A DNA stretch of 25,994 nt from Auxenochlorella pyrenoidosa (GCA_001430745.1 KQ482003.1:1352200-1378193); one strand, 5' to 3'. Positions 10,006 to 20,059 are shown, counted from the stretch's first letter. Program-made: numbers and translations. Notes: generated from the letters alone by a model not told the origin.

Positions 10006-12801
10006 ATGCGCGCTCCACCGGGCGTTCTGTACAGGGCGCCTGCGGTCGTCCTTGCGCTCGCCCTCCTGCTGATTGTGCCCCCTGCTGGCTGCCTGGCAAC
10101 AGGCGAGTTAGCCGAGAACACGCAGAAATCATTTTCAGGGCTTCCCCAGTAGCGGGCGACAGGCAGCGAGCGGCAGCAGCAGGTGTTGGATTTCATTAGA
10201 AACGGGCACGTTTTAACATTGGTTGCTAAGGTTGTTTTCAAGCTTGCAAGTGCCCCAGCTTCCTGTGCATCGATGCAGGGGGTGCAGCTCGCGCTGCCAA
10301 CCCCACCATGTGCACGTGAGGAGCTGGGGAGCTGCTTGCAGCGGTGGTCAGCCTGCATGCCTTGCTCATGCAGCCTGCTGGCTTGCTCCGGCCGACCAGA
10401 CAGCCGGTTGGACTGCACAAAAGCTTGCAAGAAATTTGGCGGCAAAGACGTTCTGTGCTTGCTTGCGTGCTGTCCGGTGCAGCATGCATATGCTCGAATT
10501 TGCTGCCGATTGGCGGCAGCTGCCCATGTGTGCCTGGTTGCTGGGCCTGAGGCCGCAGCCGCATCTCACAAGCTCAGCGTCACATGTCTGAACATGTTCA
10601 AAGCTTGCAATGCTGCCACATGCGTCTTTTTTCTTCCCTGCCCGCCCTCCCCCACCCACTGCAGCGACCCCACCTGCGCCACCCGATGCCTCCCGGTTGA
10701 AACCCCCTTTCCGTGCAAGACGTGCGGGATGCACTACAGGCTGGACAGCAACGGCAGATGTCAGCCCTGCAAGGACCCAGCCTGCATGTGAGGGCTGGCC
10801 GGCTGGTATGCCACTCCCATCCCTGCCGCCGTCACTGCTGCTGCTGTACGCCAGCTAAGCTGGCTCTCTTGTTGTCCTGCACTTGAGAGCATCTTGCATG
10901 TTCCTCCAGGCATGCCTAGGGCCGAATCTACTGATGAACCCCTTTTCATTCTCTTCAGGTATTGCGATGCCGCTGCGGACAAGTGCACGCACTGCATCGG
11001 CCAGGAGGGCCTTGCAGGAGGGCCCATTTATGATCTGGTGAATGGCACCTGCAGAGCTCCCAAGGTGAGAGCCAGTTTCCGCTCTGCTGAGCATCAACTG
11101 GATGATTGGCTGGGCCATAGGCCGTATCTTTGCGCACTGGTCGTGCTGATCCCTGCTTGTGGATGGCATCTGGTTACCATAGTGTGGTACACCCTTGATT
11201 GCTGCTTGCGCACGTCGCTCCCTCACCCAGTCCAGTGCGGCTTCGGCTGCATCTACTGCGCACGGAGCGAGAGTGGCAAGCCCACGTGCCGTTCATGCAT
11301 CGATGGGCTAACACCTGTTGAAGGCCAGTGCCAGCCTTTCCCCAACTACAACGCCTACTGCCGCTATGTCCTTGGCAAATGTTTCGACTGCAATCAACCG
11401 TATGCCCTCGGCTACGGCCCGCCGGATGCGGTCGGCAACCGTCCGCGCACCTGCGTGCTGGGCGTCCGCAACTGCTTATACCGCGGCAACATCAACAAGC
11501 CCTCAGAGTGCACCGTGTGCAAAGACGGTGGGCGGATTGGCCATGCTGAGCACCTCTCTGCGGCTTGCTGCCTTGCTGAGCAGGGTCGCCCCAGCCCATC
11601 ATTTTTTGCCAACTCGTGCGCACACATGCCTCCCGCCCTGCCCCATTTGCCCGGCCGCCCCCAGGCTACGGCCCCAGGCGGGGCATCAGCAATTTCAACC
11701 TGGTGGTGGGCGGCTGCGTGCGCTGCGCGGTCCCGCGCTGCACGTCATGCTCCTGGAACGCCACCAAGTGCGACTCGTGCGTTAATGGTTATTCACTTGT
11801 CAACAATACGTGTGTCAAGGTGAAGGTGAGTGGGACGGGTGCATGCAGCCACTGCCCGCCCTTTCAGAGCAAGCAGGCATCTGGGCCTCACCTTCGGCCT
11901 GACCAGCACGGCCAGCCCATGCGCGCATCAGGCACGCTTCTTGTCTGCTCTCGTTCGCTGCAGTGCCCCAGCGGCTGCGGATTCTGCACCTCTCCCTTGC
12001 GGTGCGGCCTAAATGGCTGCCTGAGTGGGCACTTTGATGATCGCAAGGGCGGCTGCGTTCTATGCATCGTACCAAACTGCTCTGTCTGTTACAATAAAAC
12101 AATATGCTATAGTTGCAACGACGGCTTTGTGGCAGTCAATGGCACATGCGTCGCGGTGAGCATTGCGGCGGCACCGCAGCTCAAGCAGCAACGCCTCTGC
12201 TTCTGGTAAAGACGCACAGCCTGTGGCTCACAATGCGGCAAGTGCCGGTCCGTGATTCCAAACATGCTGCTTCAGTGCGGTTGGCCAACCCGTACGCAAG
12301 CCGAGCCCCAACTGATCCTTGGTCCATCCCCATCTGGTCCTGAAGCCACCCACCTTGCTCCCTGCCGCTCTCCCCAGTGCAAGCGGGCCAACTGCAAAAC
12401 CTGTGAATATGGCCCTTCAACGTGCTCTGTCTGCCAGCCGGGCTGGGGTGCGGACGGTGCTGGCGGCTGCATCAACTGTGCCAAGGCCACTGGCGACCCC
12501 AACTGCTCAGCCTGCGGCTCAGTGTCCCCAACCATCTGCGAGGGCTGCAGGGACGGAGCCATCTTGTACTTTGACACACAGGGCCGGCGACGCTGCCTGG
12601 TGAGGCAGGCAGGGTGGGAGGGGGTATCCGGACAGCTGCTGTGCTGCACAAAGCCAGTTGAGCATTTCTCCAGCAACCCACCCCCCTCCCCTGCAGCCCT
12701 GCAAGGTTAGGAACTGCAGCCAGTGCTTCTTCCCCACCATATGTCAGAAGTGCGCTCCTGGCTACGAGCTCCAGCAGAACGGCACGTGCATTGCAGGGTG
12801 A
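10006..12801 (+). CDS. Secreted cysteine-rich repeat protein, copy 1
   Basis: Exons are 10006-10102, 10279-10315, 10665-10787, 10959-11064, 11236-11527, 11665-11825, 11964-12155, 12378-12599 and 12697-12801: 444 residues. Residues 1 to about 31 are a signal peptide (MRAPPGVLYRAPAV, then a Leu/Val core ending PPAGCLA). The mature chain has 62 cysteines in repeated C-x2-C pairs, with recurring GxCxxC and CKDPxC units and several NGT/NAT glycosylation sequons. This resembles furin-like/growth-factor-receptor cysteine-rich repeats or protist surface proteins, by pattern only. There is no C-terminal hydrophobic tail, so soluble secretion or cell-wall location is likelier than a GPI or membrane anchor. 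Intron 1 has a GC donor. It is first of three tandem copies. The function is unknown; candidates are wall component, adhesin or disulphide-rich defence protein. Confidence 0.85.
10103..10278 (+). other. GC-AG intron 1 of cysteine-rich copy 1
   Basis: The signal-peptide exon ends GCAACAG and the intron begins GCGAGTT; the acceptor is CGATGCAG. Copy 2 has GTGAGTT at exactly the corresponding place and the same phase (1), which supports this call. Confidence 0.75.
10279..10315 (+). other. Microexon 2 of copy 1 (37 nt)
   Basis: A 37-nt exon between a phase-1 and a phase-2 intron encodes the link between signal peptide and first cysteine module (…AANPTMC). Without it the signal-peptide exon cannot join exon 3 in the cysteine frame. 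The same exon is seen in copies 2 (28 nt) and 3 (37 nt). Confidence 0.75.
12156..12801 (+). repeat. 3' block nearly identical to copy 3
   Basis: From within intron 7 through exon 9 this region matches 19377-20006. About 180 nt of intron 7 differ at three positions. Intron 8 is identical for its first 85 or so bases, then copy 3 carries a ~10-nt insertion near the acceptor. Earlier introns of the two copies are clearly more diverged. Confidence 0.8.
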
Positions 12802-13204
12802 GCCGCGGCAGCTGCCCTGCGCAATTTGTATCACCGCCTGCAACTGTAAGGCAACTGCTAGGTGATGGCAGTCATGAGATGGAGTGGGGCTGTCGCTCTA
12901 TGATGCTTGGCAATGTGCCAGAGGATGCATGGCACTCGGCAAGCAACTGGGCCAGCAGAGGGTGCAGCAGTTGGCGAAGTGTCGAGCTGCAGGCGTTATC
13001 ACTGGATGCTTTGCACGAAGACCGCCCCACAGACAGCCTTTGCATTAAGGGTTAGGACCCCAGCCACGCTGCCTTGCTAACCTCTTCCGATCAATTTCAA
13101 TGGCGTACACGATTTGTGTGAAGGGTCAGTGCGCGCTGGTCGGAGGTTGCTGCTGATGCCTGCAGAGGCGGTGATGCGCGCCACGCGGTCGCAGCATGCT
13201 GGAT
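12802..13204. other. Spacer between cysteine-rich copies 1 and 2
   Basis: The first ~120 nt correspond to the 3' UTR and resemble the DNA after copy 3. I see no gene in the rest. Confidence 0.5.
12845..12849 (+). terminator. Probable poly(A) signal (TGTAA) of copy 1
   Basis: TGTAA lies 44 nt after the stop, in the context CTGTAAGG, which is repeated after copy 3 at a similar distance. That fits the green-algal UGUAA signal. Confidence 0.55.
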
Positions 13205-13300
13205 AGGAATCGCCTTCCTTGTACGGTTCGGCGCACCCGGTCCTCCCGCACCAGCTTCCTGTGCAAGTTGCAAAGTCTCCCAAGGCCTGGTGAGGCAGCC
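13205..13300 (+). promoter_or_regulatory. Conserved upstream block of copy 2
   Basis: CTTGTACGGTTC, CACCAGCTTC and TGTGCAAGTT are shared, in order and spacing, with the DNA just before copy 3 and more weakly with copy 1. The block sits within 100 nt of the start codon, so it is probably core promoter and 5' UTR. Confidence 0.6.
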
Positions 13301-16300
13301 ATGCGCGCTCCACCGGGCGTTCTGTACAGGGCGCCTGCGGTCGCCCTTGCGCTCGCCCTCGTGCTGATGGAACCGCCTGTCAGCTGCCTTGCTGCCCGTG
13401 AGTTGTCCTTCAAGCTCCGAAAGCACCCGCCACACCCGGCCTGCAGAGGGCCCCTGGCCCTTGCCCGCCTGCCGGGAGGGGCCATCATCCTGGCTGCTTG
13501 CGCAAGGGTGTTTGGCATAGCAGCAGGCCATACTTCCTGGTGTCTTGAGACTGCCCCGCTGTCCTCACGGCCTGCGAATTCTGCTGCATTCCCTGTGGCT
13601 CTGCAGGGGCTGCCGCCAACGTCACCATGTGCAAGTGAGGTGCTGGGCAGCCGCCATTAATGCCGCCAATATTGCTCTTCCAGCTTTTTTGCATCCCTGC
13701 TGCGCTGCTGGGCGGCAGCTTGCATTGCACGTCTTGATCACCCGTCACCAACCGTGACCAATGATGCACGTCACTCAAAGCCTGGCCAGGCTGCACCTCT
13801 TGGCGCTCACCACGATGCCGCCCCCCCGCTTGCCTGTAGCGACCCCCTCTGCGCTTTCGCAGTTTCTTGCGACCCAGGCAGCGCAGTTGGACCATGCTCA
13901 CAATGCATACAGAACTACCGGCTCGTCGACGGCGTCTGCCGTCCCTGCAAGGATCCAGCCTGCGAGTGAGTGCGGGCCGGCAGTACTGCCTCTTTCAATC
14001 AAATAATTGATGTTGCGCCTGTTGCTGATATTGCCGAACCTCATAGCAAGACAGCCCAGCCTTCTTGCGTTGCCCTGCCTGTGAGCCAGAGCGCATGGCA
14101 TGCCAGAAGAAGCAGAAAGAAAGAAAGAAAGATTACGCCTATGGCGTGGGTTGAGGAACTAGCCAGGGCATGCCAGAAGTAGTAAGCGCCTGCCAGTCAC
14201 TACTTCCCTTGCCATCCTTTCTGGTCCTCACGCGCAGCCTGTGCAACGAACGCAACAAGTGCAGTAGCTGCATCGATGCTGGCGATTTCCTCCTTGGTTA
14301 TTACCCGGTGAATGGCACCTGCAAGGGCCCCCGGGTGAGCGCTGCATGCTGCATCGGCGCAAACATTCACTGGGGTCTTCCTTGGAGGCTTGGGCTGGGC
14401 CAGTTGGCAGAGATAGGTTGTACGGTTTGTGCCAGCAGCAGCTGTGCATGCAGTTCAGTCACCCTATCAGCCAGCCAAGGCCCTCTTCAGCAGGGGCAGA
14501 ACAAGCTTCAACCGCTCTGTGCTGCTGCTCCCGAACCGCAGTGCGGCTACGGCTGCATGAACTGCATCATGCCCGCGGGCGGCGGCAAGCCCTCATGCGC
14601 AAGGTGCACCGACGGCCTTCGCATTGTCAACGGGCAGTGCATACCACTGGCCAACTACGACGCCTTCTGCCGATACGATGGCAGGCGGTGCCGGTTCTGC
14701 CAGGGGGCCTCCGTGCAGGTCAACGGCACCTGCGTGCCAAGCCCCCCAAACTGTGTTGGTGCCTTCACAATCAACAACCAAATCAAGTGCCTCGGCTGTC
14801 AGACGGGTGGGTGGCTGCACCAGCCGCTTCAGGCAGCGCACAGCCAGAGCGCCAACCGACTGCCCCTGGGCTGTTGCATGTGTTGGCCAATGGACCCACC
14901 CTGGGCCCCCTTCTCTGTTCCCACACAACTGGCCACGTTCCCCTCGGCCTCCACCGGTTGCGTCCCCTGCTTTTGACGGTTGTGCACCCTGTCCCACCCC
15001 CGCTGCCAGGCTATGGCCCCCGGCTGGGCTTTGATCATCCAGCTCCCTACACAATTGCGGTGAAGGGCGGTTGCGTGCCTTGCTCAGACCCAAACTGCTT
15101 CAAATGCTCCAACAAGGCCACAGAGTGCGACCCCGATGGCTGCAACGCTGGGTATGCCCTTGAGGATGGCAAGTGCTTGGTGAACAAGGTGCGCATGGGC
15201 TGCCCTGGCTGCTCCTGCCTGGCTCGCCTAGCTGTGCTCGCGCACTCGTTATGCATCTTGATGACAGCTGTCGTTCCGCACTTGTGGTCGTATGTGGTCG
15301 GAGAGGCAAGACCCTTATGCGCAGCTGCTGACGTAAGGTGCTGGACTCGCCCTGCTGGTGCCCACCCACCCACCCACCCACGGGCCTGTCTCCCCCTGCC
15401 CTGCCGCCCCGCAGTGCCCAGACCACTGTCGGGCTTGCTCCCAGGCAGACATTCCACAACAAAGGTACTGTGTCGACTGCGAGGATGGGTTCTCCAGTGT
15501 CCCCCGAGGGCTCCCCTTCCTGGGCTCAACATGCGTGCCGTGCAAGGACCCCAACTGCTTGACCTGCGTGGACAAGCCGGCAGTGTGCCAAGCCTGCAAG
15601 GACGGCTTCGTCAACGTCGACGGCAAGTGCGCCAAGGTGAGTGTTCTCCGTTTTGGCAGCACCCCATGCGTGCGTTGGCAACAAAGCAGCAGCATGGGTC
15701 TGTAGCTGCACCTGGTCCTTCTTCCGGGAGCGCCCTGTACTCCATTGCGCTGAGCCGCTACCAACCAACTCAACCTGCCCTCACAGTCTACCTCATGCCG
15801 CCCACTCATTGGCCTCTCGCAGTGCAAGGTGGCGCGTTGCTGGGGGTGCCGCCCTGACCTCACCACCTGCGAATACTGCCAGCCCGGCTGGGGCCGGGAT
15901 GCCTTTGGCCGCTGCACCATCAACTGCGCCAGATCCACCGGCGAGCCCAACTGCGAGCAGTGCAGCACCTCCCGCACCATCTGCGAGGGCTGCCGGCCAG
16001 GCTATTTCCTGTATTTTGACACGCGGGGCCAGCGGCGCTGCCTGGTAAGGGATGGTGGGCAGCTAGAGCGCCTTGCGTAGTGTAGCCAAGCTTGTGGCCA
16101 GCCGGGGCTTGGCTGCACAGCGCAGGGCAGCACAATATTGTTGGATTGAGATGCGGCAAAGTGGCTGCAGCATGTTGGCATGCAAGGACTGTGCCTGCAG
16201 TTGTTGATGAACTGGTCCAACACCGGCCGTTGCTTTTCTCCGGGCTCCGCTCGCTTCTTGCAGGCTGGCAGGGTGAGGAACTGTGCAGCTCACGCCCACC

Positions 16301-16368
16301 CTACCAAGTGTGCTGAATGTAACGACGGCTACGCCCTCCAGCGCAATGGCACGTGCTCCCGAGCCTGA
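13301..16368 (+). CDS. Secreted cysteine-rich repeat protein, copy 2
   Basis: Exons are 13301-13397, 13607-13634, 13840-13965, 14238-14334, 14542-14806, 15010-15188, 15415-15636, 15823-16044 and 16264-16368: 446 residues. The signal peptide is nearly the same as in copy 1 (MRAPPGVLYRAP…PPVSCLA). Sixty mature cysteines match cysteines 1-56, 58 and 60-62 of copies 1 and 3; numbers 57 and 59 are absent (AGR for PCK, AAH for SQC). Exon 7 is 222 nt against 192 in the other copies, yet keeps twelve cysteines. Microexon 2 is 9 nt shorter. All introns start with GT. This is the divergent member of the array. It is intact, with no frameshift or early stop in the model. Confidence 0.83.
13607..13634 (+). 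other. Microexon 2 of copy 2 (28 nt)
   Basis: Flanked by CTGCAG and GTGAGG, it encodes AAANVTMC with a likely N-glycosylation sequon (NVT). It is three codons shorter than in copies 1 and 3 but keeps the phases (1 in, 2 out). Confidence 0.7.
14114..14131. repeat. (AAAG)n microsatellite in intron 3 of copy 2
   Basis: About four AGAA/AAAG units in the intron 13966-14237; not found in the other two copies. Confidence 0.85.
15361..15381. repeat. (CCCA)n microsatellite in intron 6 of copy 2
   Basis: Five CCCA units close upstream of the exon 7 acceptor (15189-15414 intron), forming part of the pyrimidine-rich tract. Confidence 0.85.
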
Positions 16369-16910
16369 GCCGCGGGCCGAACTGGGCCTCTCGCTGCCTC
16401 ACACGCGGCCTGTGCACCTACTGATGCACACGCGGGGCGAGGACGCATCCTCACGCCCTTGCCAGAGCACAGCACCACACTGTGTTCTTTTGCACATATT
16501 CTGGCATACTCTGTCCCAGCCTGCAGCTCCTGTGCATTGCTCTCGGCGTCACTGGTCCGTAATGCAGGGGCGGCCTAGCCTTCCGGGCTCCCGCCCTGCG
16601 CCCATGGCTCGTCTCGTTGACCAGCTCCTAGGCACGTGCTCTTAAAAACTGCAAAGCTCAGAATCGTGGTGCTCGCTCACGCCGCTTTGCCAGATTAGGT
16701 GCGCACGAGGCCAATGATCAGGTCACGGTGCAGTTCGCAGTAGGCCCGCAGGATCGCGGACTAAGGAGGAAGAGTAGCGGCAGGCGTCGCCTTGACAATT
16801 CACCTTCTAAAGAAGTCGGCTTTGAGAAAGACTTGCGACCCTGAACTTCAGTACGCAGCTGTTGGCAGTGCGCGTGCCGATGGTACACAACTGCGGCGCG
16901 CGCAGCATGG
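16369..16910. other. Spacer between cysteine-rich copies 2 and 3
   Basis: No gene recognised. It holds the 3' flank of copy 2, in which I did not find TGTAA, and distal upstream DNA of copy 3. Confidence 0.5.
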
Positions 16911-17236
16911 CTGCTCGCTCACAGCCGCGCCGCATGAACATGCAGCGCAGGGCCCCAGACCGCCATGCTGCCCTGCCATGCTCTCCTGAGTCCATGTAAC
17001 GGCTTCAGCCGCTTGACCCAATTGCATGAAAGACTTGGACATGCTGAATGTTGTGGCACAACAGGATGGATGAACAGGCGCGCGTGGGCGGGCCTGGGGC
17101 AGGCGTGCAGGGCGCTGGCAACATACTGCCGCTGGGGAATTCCCCACGCTCCTTTGTACGGTTCAGCACATCTGGTCCTCACGCACCAGCTTCTTGTGCA
17201 AGTTACAGGCCTCGCAAGGCCCGGCGCCGGGCGGCC
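16911..17236 (+). promoter_or_regulatory. Upstream block of copy 3, shared with copies 1 and 2
   Basis: The distal part matches the DNA before copy 1 (GCTCACAGCCGCGCC, CATGCTGCC, ACGGCTTCAGCC). The proximal part matches copy 2 best (TTGTACGGTTC, CACCAGCTTCTTGTGCAAG). TGTACGG lies about 80 nt before the start. Confidence 0.6.
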
Positions 17237-20006
17237 ATGCGCGCTCCAGCGGGCGTTCTGTACTGGGCGCCCGCCGTCGCCCTCCTGTTGATGGTGCCGC
17301 CTGCCGGCTGCCTATCAACAGGCGAGTTCGAGAGAGAGAACACGCGCATGGGCAGAAAGCATGTTTAGGGCTTTCCCTGTGGCGGGCCGACCGTCGACCG
17401 GCAGCGGCATGTTGGGTTTGGTTGGCAGGTTTAAACCCAGGGGTGCTGGATTTCATTCAAGCTGATCGGTGCATGGCCTCCTGCACTACAATGCAGGGGC
17501 TGCAGCTCGCACTGCCAACCGCACCATGTGCACGTGAGGTGCTGGGCAGCCGCTGCCAGCCATGGTTAGCCTGCATGCCTTGCTCATCCAGCCTGCTTGC
17601 TTGCTTGGGCTGACCAGACAGCCTGTTGGACTGCAAGGAAGGTTGCGAGGAATTTCGCAGGAAAGATGTTCTGTGCTTGCTTGCGTGCTGTCTGGTGCAG
17701 CATGCATGCTGGAATCTGCTGCCGAATGGCGGCAGCTGCCGATGCTGGGTGCTGGCCCTGAGGCCGAGGCCCCTTGTCATTAGCTCAACGCCTCATGTTT
17801 GAGGTTGCTTGAAACCCACCATGCTGCTACATGCGGGCTGACTCTACCCCGCTGGCCCTCCCCACCCACCTGCAGCGATCCCACCTGCGCCGACCAATGC
17901 CTGCCCTTCGAAACTCCCTTCCCGTGCAAGACGTGCCGGGCGCACTACAGGCTGGACAGCAGTGGCAGATGTCGCCCCTGCAAAGACCCAGCCTGCTTGT
18001 AAGGGCTGGCCCGCTGGTAAACAGCTCCCATCCTTGGCACCGTCACTGCTGCTGATGCAACCCAGCTAAGCAGGCTCTCTTCTTGCCTTGCACTTGTGAA
18101 GCATGCAACGCGTGCACCCAGGCGTGCTTGGAGCCCGACTTCCACTGATGCTCTCCGTTCTGCTCCTTTCAGGGAATGCAACGCCGCTGGCGACAAGTGT
18201 ACGCACTGTATCGGTCGGGAAGGCGAATTTTTTGGCTATTTTCCAACCTATCGTCTCGTGAATGGCGCCTGCAGAGCTCCCAAGGTGAGAGGCACACGGT
18301 GCAGTCCAGCATTATGCCAAGAATGCGCTGCTGTCCTGGCCATGACTGGTGCCTGGGGCTTTGAGCCACTTGACGTGTGTGCCCTGAGTGCATTGCAGCA
18401 TTTTACAGGATGTCCCCCCTTGATTCCCCCTTGCACGCCTCACTTCCTCACCAGTGCAGTGCAGCTACGGCTGCATATACTGCATGCCGCGCGGCGGCAA
18501 GCCTACGTGCATTGAGTGCAGCGATGGAATGACGCTTGTTGGCGGGCGGTGCCAGCCTGTCCCCAATTACAACGCCTATTGCCTCTACAGCGGCAAGCAG
18601 TGCATTTACTGCCCTCAGCCATATGTTACTGGCCCCGGCCCGCCAGATGTGGTCGGCAACCGCCCGCAGACCTGTGTGGTTGGCGTTCGCCACTGCGCAA
18701 CTCGCAACAATATTAACAAGCCCTCAGAGTGCCTTGCGTGCAAAGATGGTGGGACACGCAGGCATGCTGAGGCGCTCACTGCAGCTTGTCGCCTTGCTGA
18801 GCACCCCTCACCCCGTAATTATCCGACTCCTAACTCCTAAGCTCACGTGTGCCCCACCCTGCTGCCCTTGCCCGGCCGCCCCCAGGCTACGGCCCCAGGC
18901 GGGGCATAAGCAATTTCGACCTGGTGGTGGGCGGCTGCGTGCGCTGCGCGGTCCCGCGCTGCACGTCGTGCTCCTGGAACGCCACCATCTGCAACTCGTG
19001 TATTGAGGGGTACTCACTTGTCGATAACAAGTGTGTGAAGGTGAGTGGGACATGGGTGCATGCTGATGCGCTTGCTGTGAAAGCAGACAGGAACGCGTGC
19101 GTTGCACCTCCAGCCCGACCACTCGGCATAACCAGCCCGTGCACGCGTCGATTGCGCTTCCAGCCTTCCTCCTCATCGCTGCAGTGCCCCAGCGGCTGTA
19201 TGTCATGCATTTCTCCCTCGCGGTGCTACAGCAATAGCTGCTCAGCGGGGTACTTGTACGACGGCAAGGGCGGCTGCGTCCCGTGCACCCAACCAAACTG
19301 CTCAGTCTGCTACACAAGAAGGACCTGCGACTACTGCCTGGACGGCTTTGTGATAGTCAATGGCACATGCGTCGCGGTGAGTCCAAGACCTCTGCTTCTG
19401 GTAAAGACGCACAGCCTGTGTCTCACAATGCGGCAAGTGCCGGTCCGTGATTCCAAACATGCTGCTTCAGTGCGATTGGCCAACCCGTACGCAAGCCGAG
19501 CCCCAACTGATCCCTGGTCCATCCCCATCTGGTCCTGAAGCCACCCACCTTGCTCCCTGCCGCTCTCCCCAGTGCAAGCGGGCCAACTGCAAAACCTGTG
19601 AATATGGCCCTTCCAAGTGTTCCATCTGCCAGCCGGGCTGGGGTGCGGACGGTACCGGCGGCTGCGTCAACTGTGCCAAGGCCACTGGCGACCCCAACTG
19701 CTCAGCCTGCGGCTCAGTGTCCCCAACCATCTGCGAGGGCTGCAGGGACGGAGCCATCTTGTACTTTGATACACAGGGCCGGCGGCGCTGCCTGGTGAGG
19801 CAGGCAGGGTGGGAGGGGGTATCCGGACAGCTGCTGTGCTGCACAAAGCCAGTTGAGCATTTCTCCAGCAACCCACCCCCTTCCCCTCAATATCCCTGCA
19901 GCCCTGCAAGGTGAGGAACTGCAGCCAGTGCTTCTTTCCCACCATATGTCAGGAGTGCGCTCCTGGGTACGAGCTCCAGCAGAACGGCACGTGCATTGCA
20001 GAGTGA
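17237..20006 (+). CDS. Secreted cysteine-rich repeat protein, copy 3
   Basis: Exons are 17237-17321, 17497-17533, 17876-17998, 18173-18284, 18460-18748, 18886-19040, 19185-19376, 19573-19794 and 19902-20006: 439 residues. The signal peptide is four residues shorter than its paralogues (MRAPAGVLYWAPAVALLL…GCLS). The mature protein has 62 cysteines with the same order and almost the same spacing as copy 1. Sequons include NRT in the microexon plus NAT and NGT. Exons 6, 8 and 9 are close to identical with copy 1 in protein. Intron 1 has a GC donor, as in copy 1. There is no membrane anchor after the signal peptide. The chain is predicted secreted; the role is unknown, as for the other copies. 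Confidence 0.85.
17322..17496 (+). other. GC-AG intron 1 of cysteine-rich copy 3
   Basis: The donor is CAACAG followed by GCGAGTT, the same as in copy 1; the acceptor is CAATGCAG. Phase 1 is conserved in all three genes. Confidence 0.75.
17497..17533 (+). other. Microexon 2 of copy 3 (37 nt)
   Basis: It encodes AARTANRTMC between a phase-1 and a phase-2 intron. Its size equals that of copy 1, and it adds an NRT sequon. Confidence 0.75.
19377..20006 (+). repeat. 3' block nearly identical to copy 1
   Basis: Partner of 12156-12801. The match covers intron and exon alike, which argues for recent sequence exchange and not only protein-level selection. Confidence 0.8.
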
Positions 20007-20059
20007 GCTGCGGCAGCTGCGCTGCGCAAATTCAACCTCTGCTTACACGTGCCTGCACC

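Noticed and set aside
12790..12810. Possible further splice donor at the end of copy 1 (GCAGG then GTGAGC)
   Set aside because: It overlaps the stop codon. Copies 2 and 3 also stop at the same alignment position, and nothing downstream looks like another cysteine exon.
14346..15857. 503-residue plus-strand frame through copy 2
   Set aside because: It runs through introns and out of frame with the cysteine exons. The cysteine frame is conserved in three paralogues.
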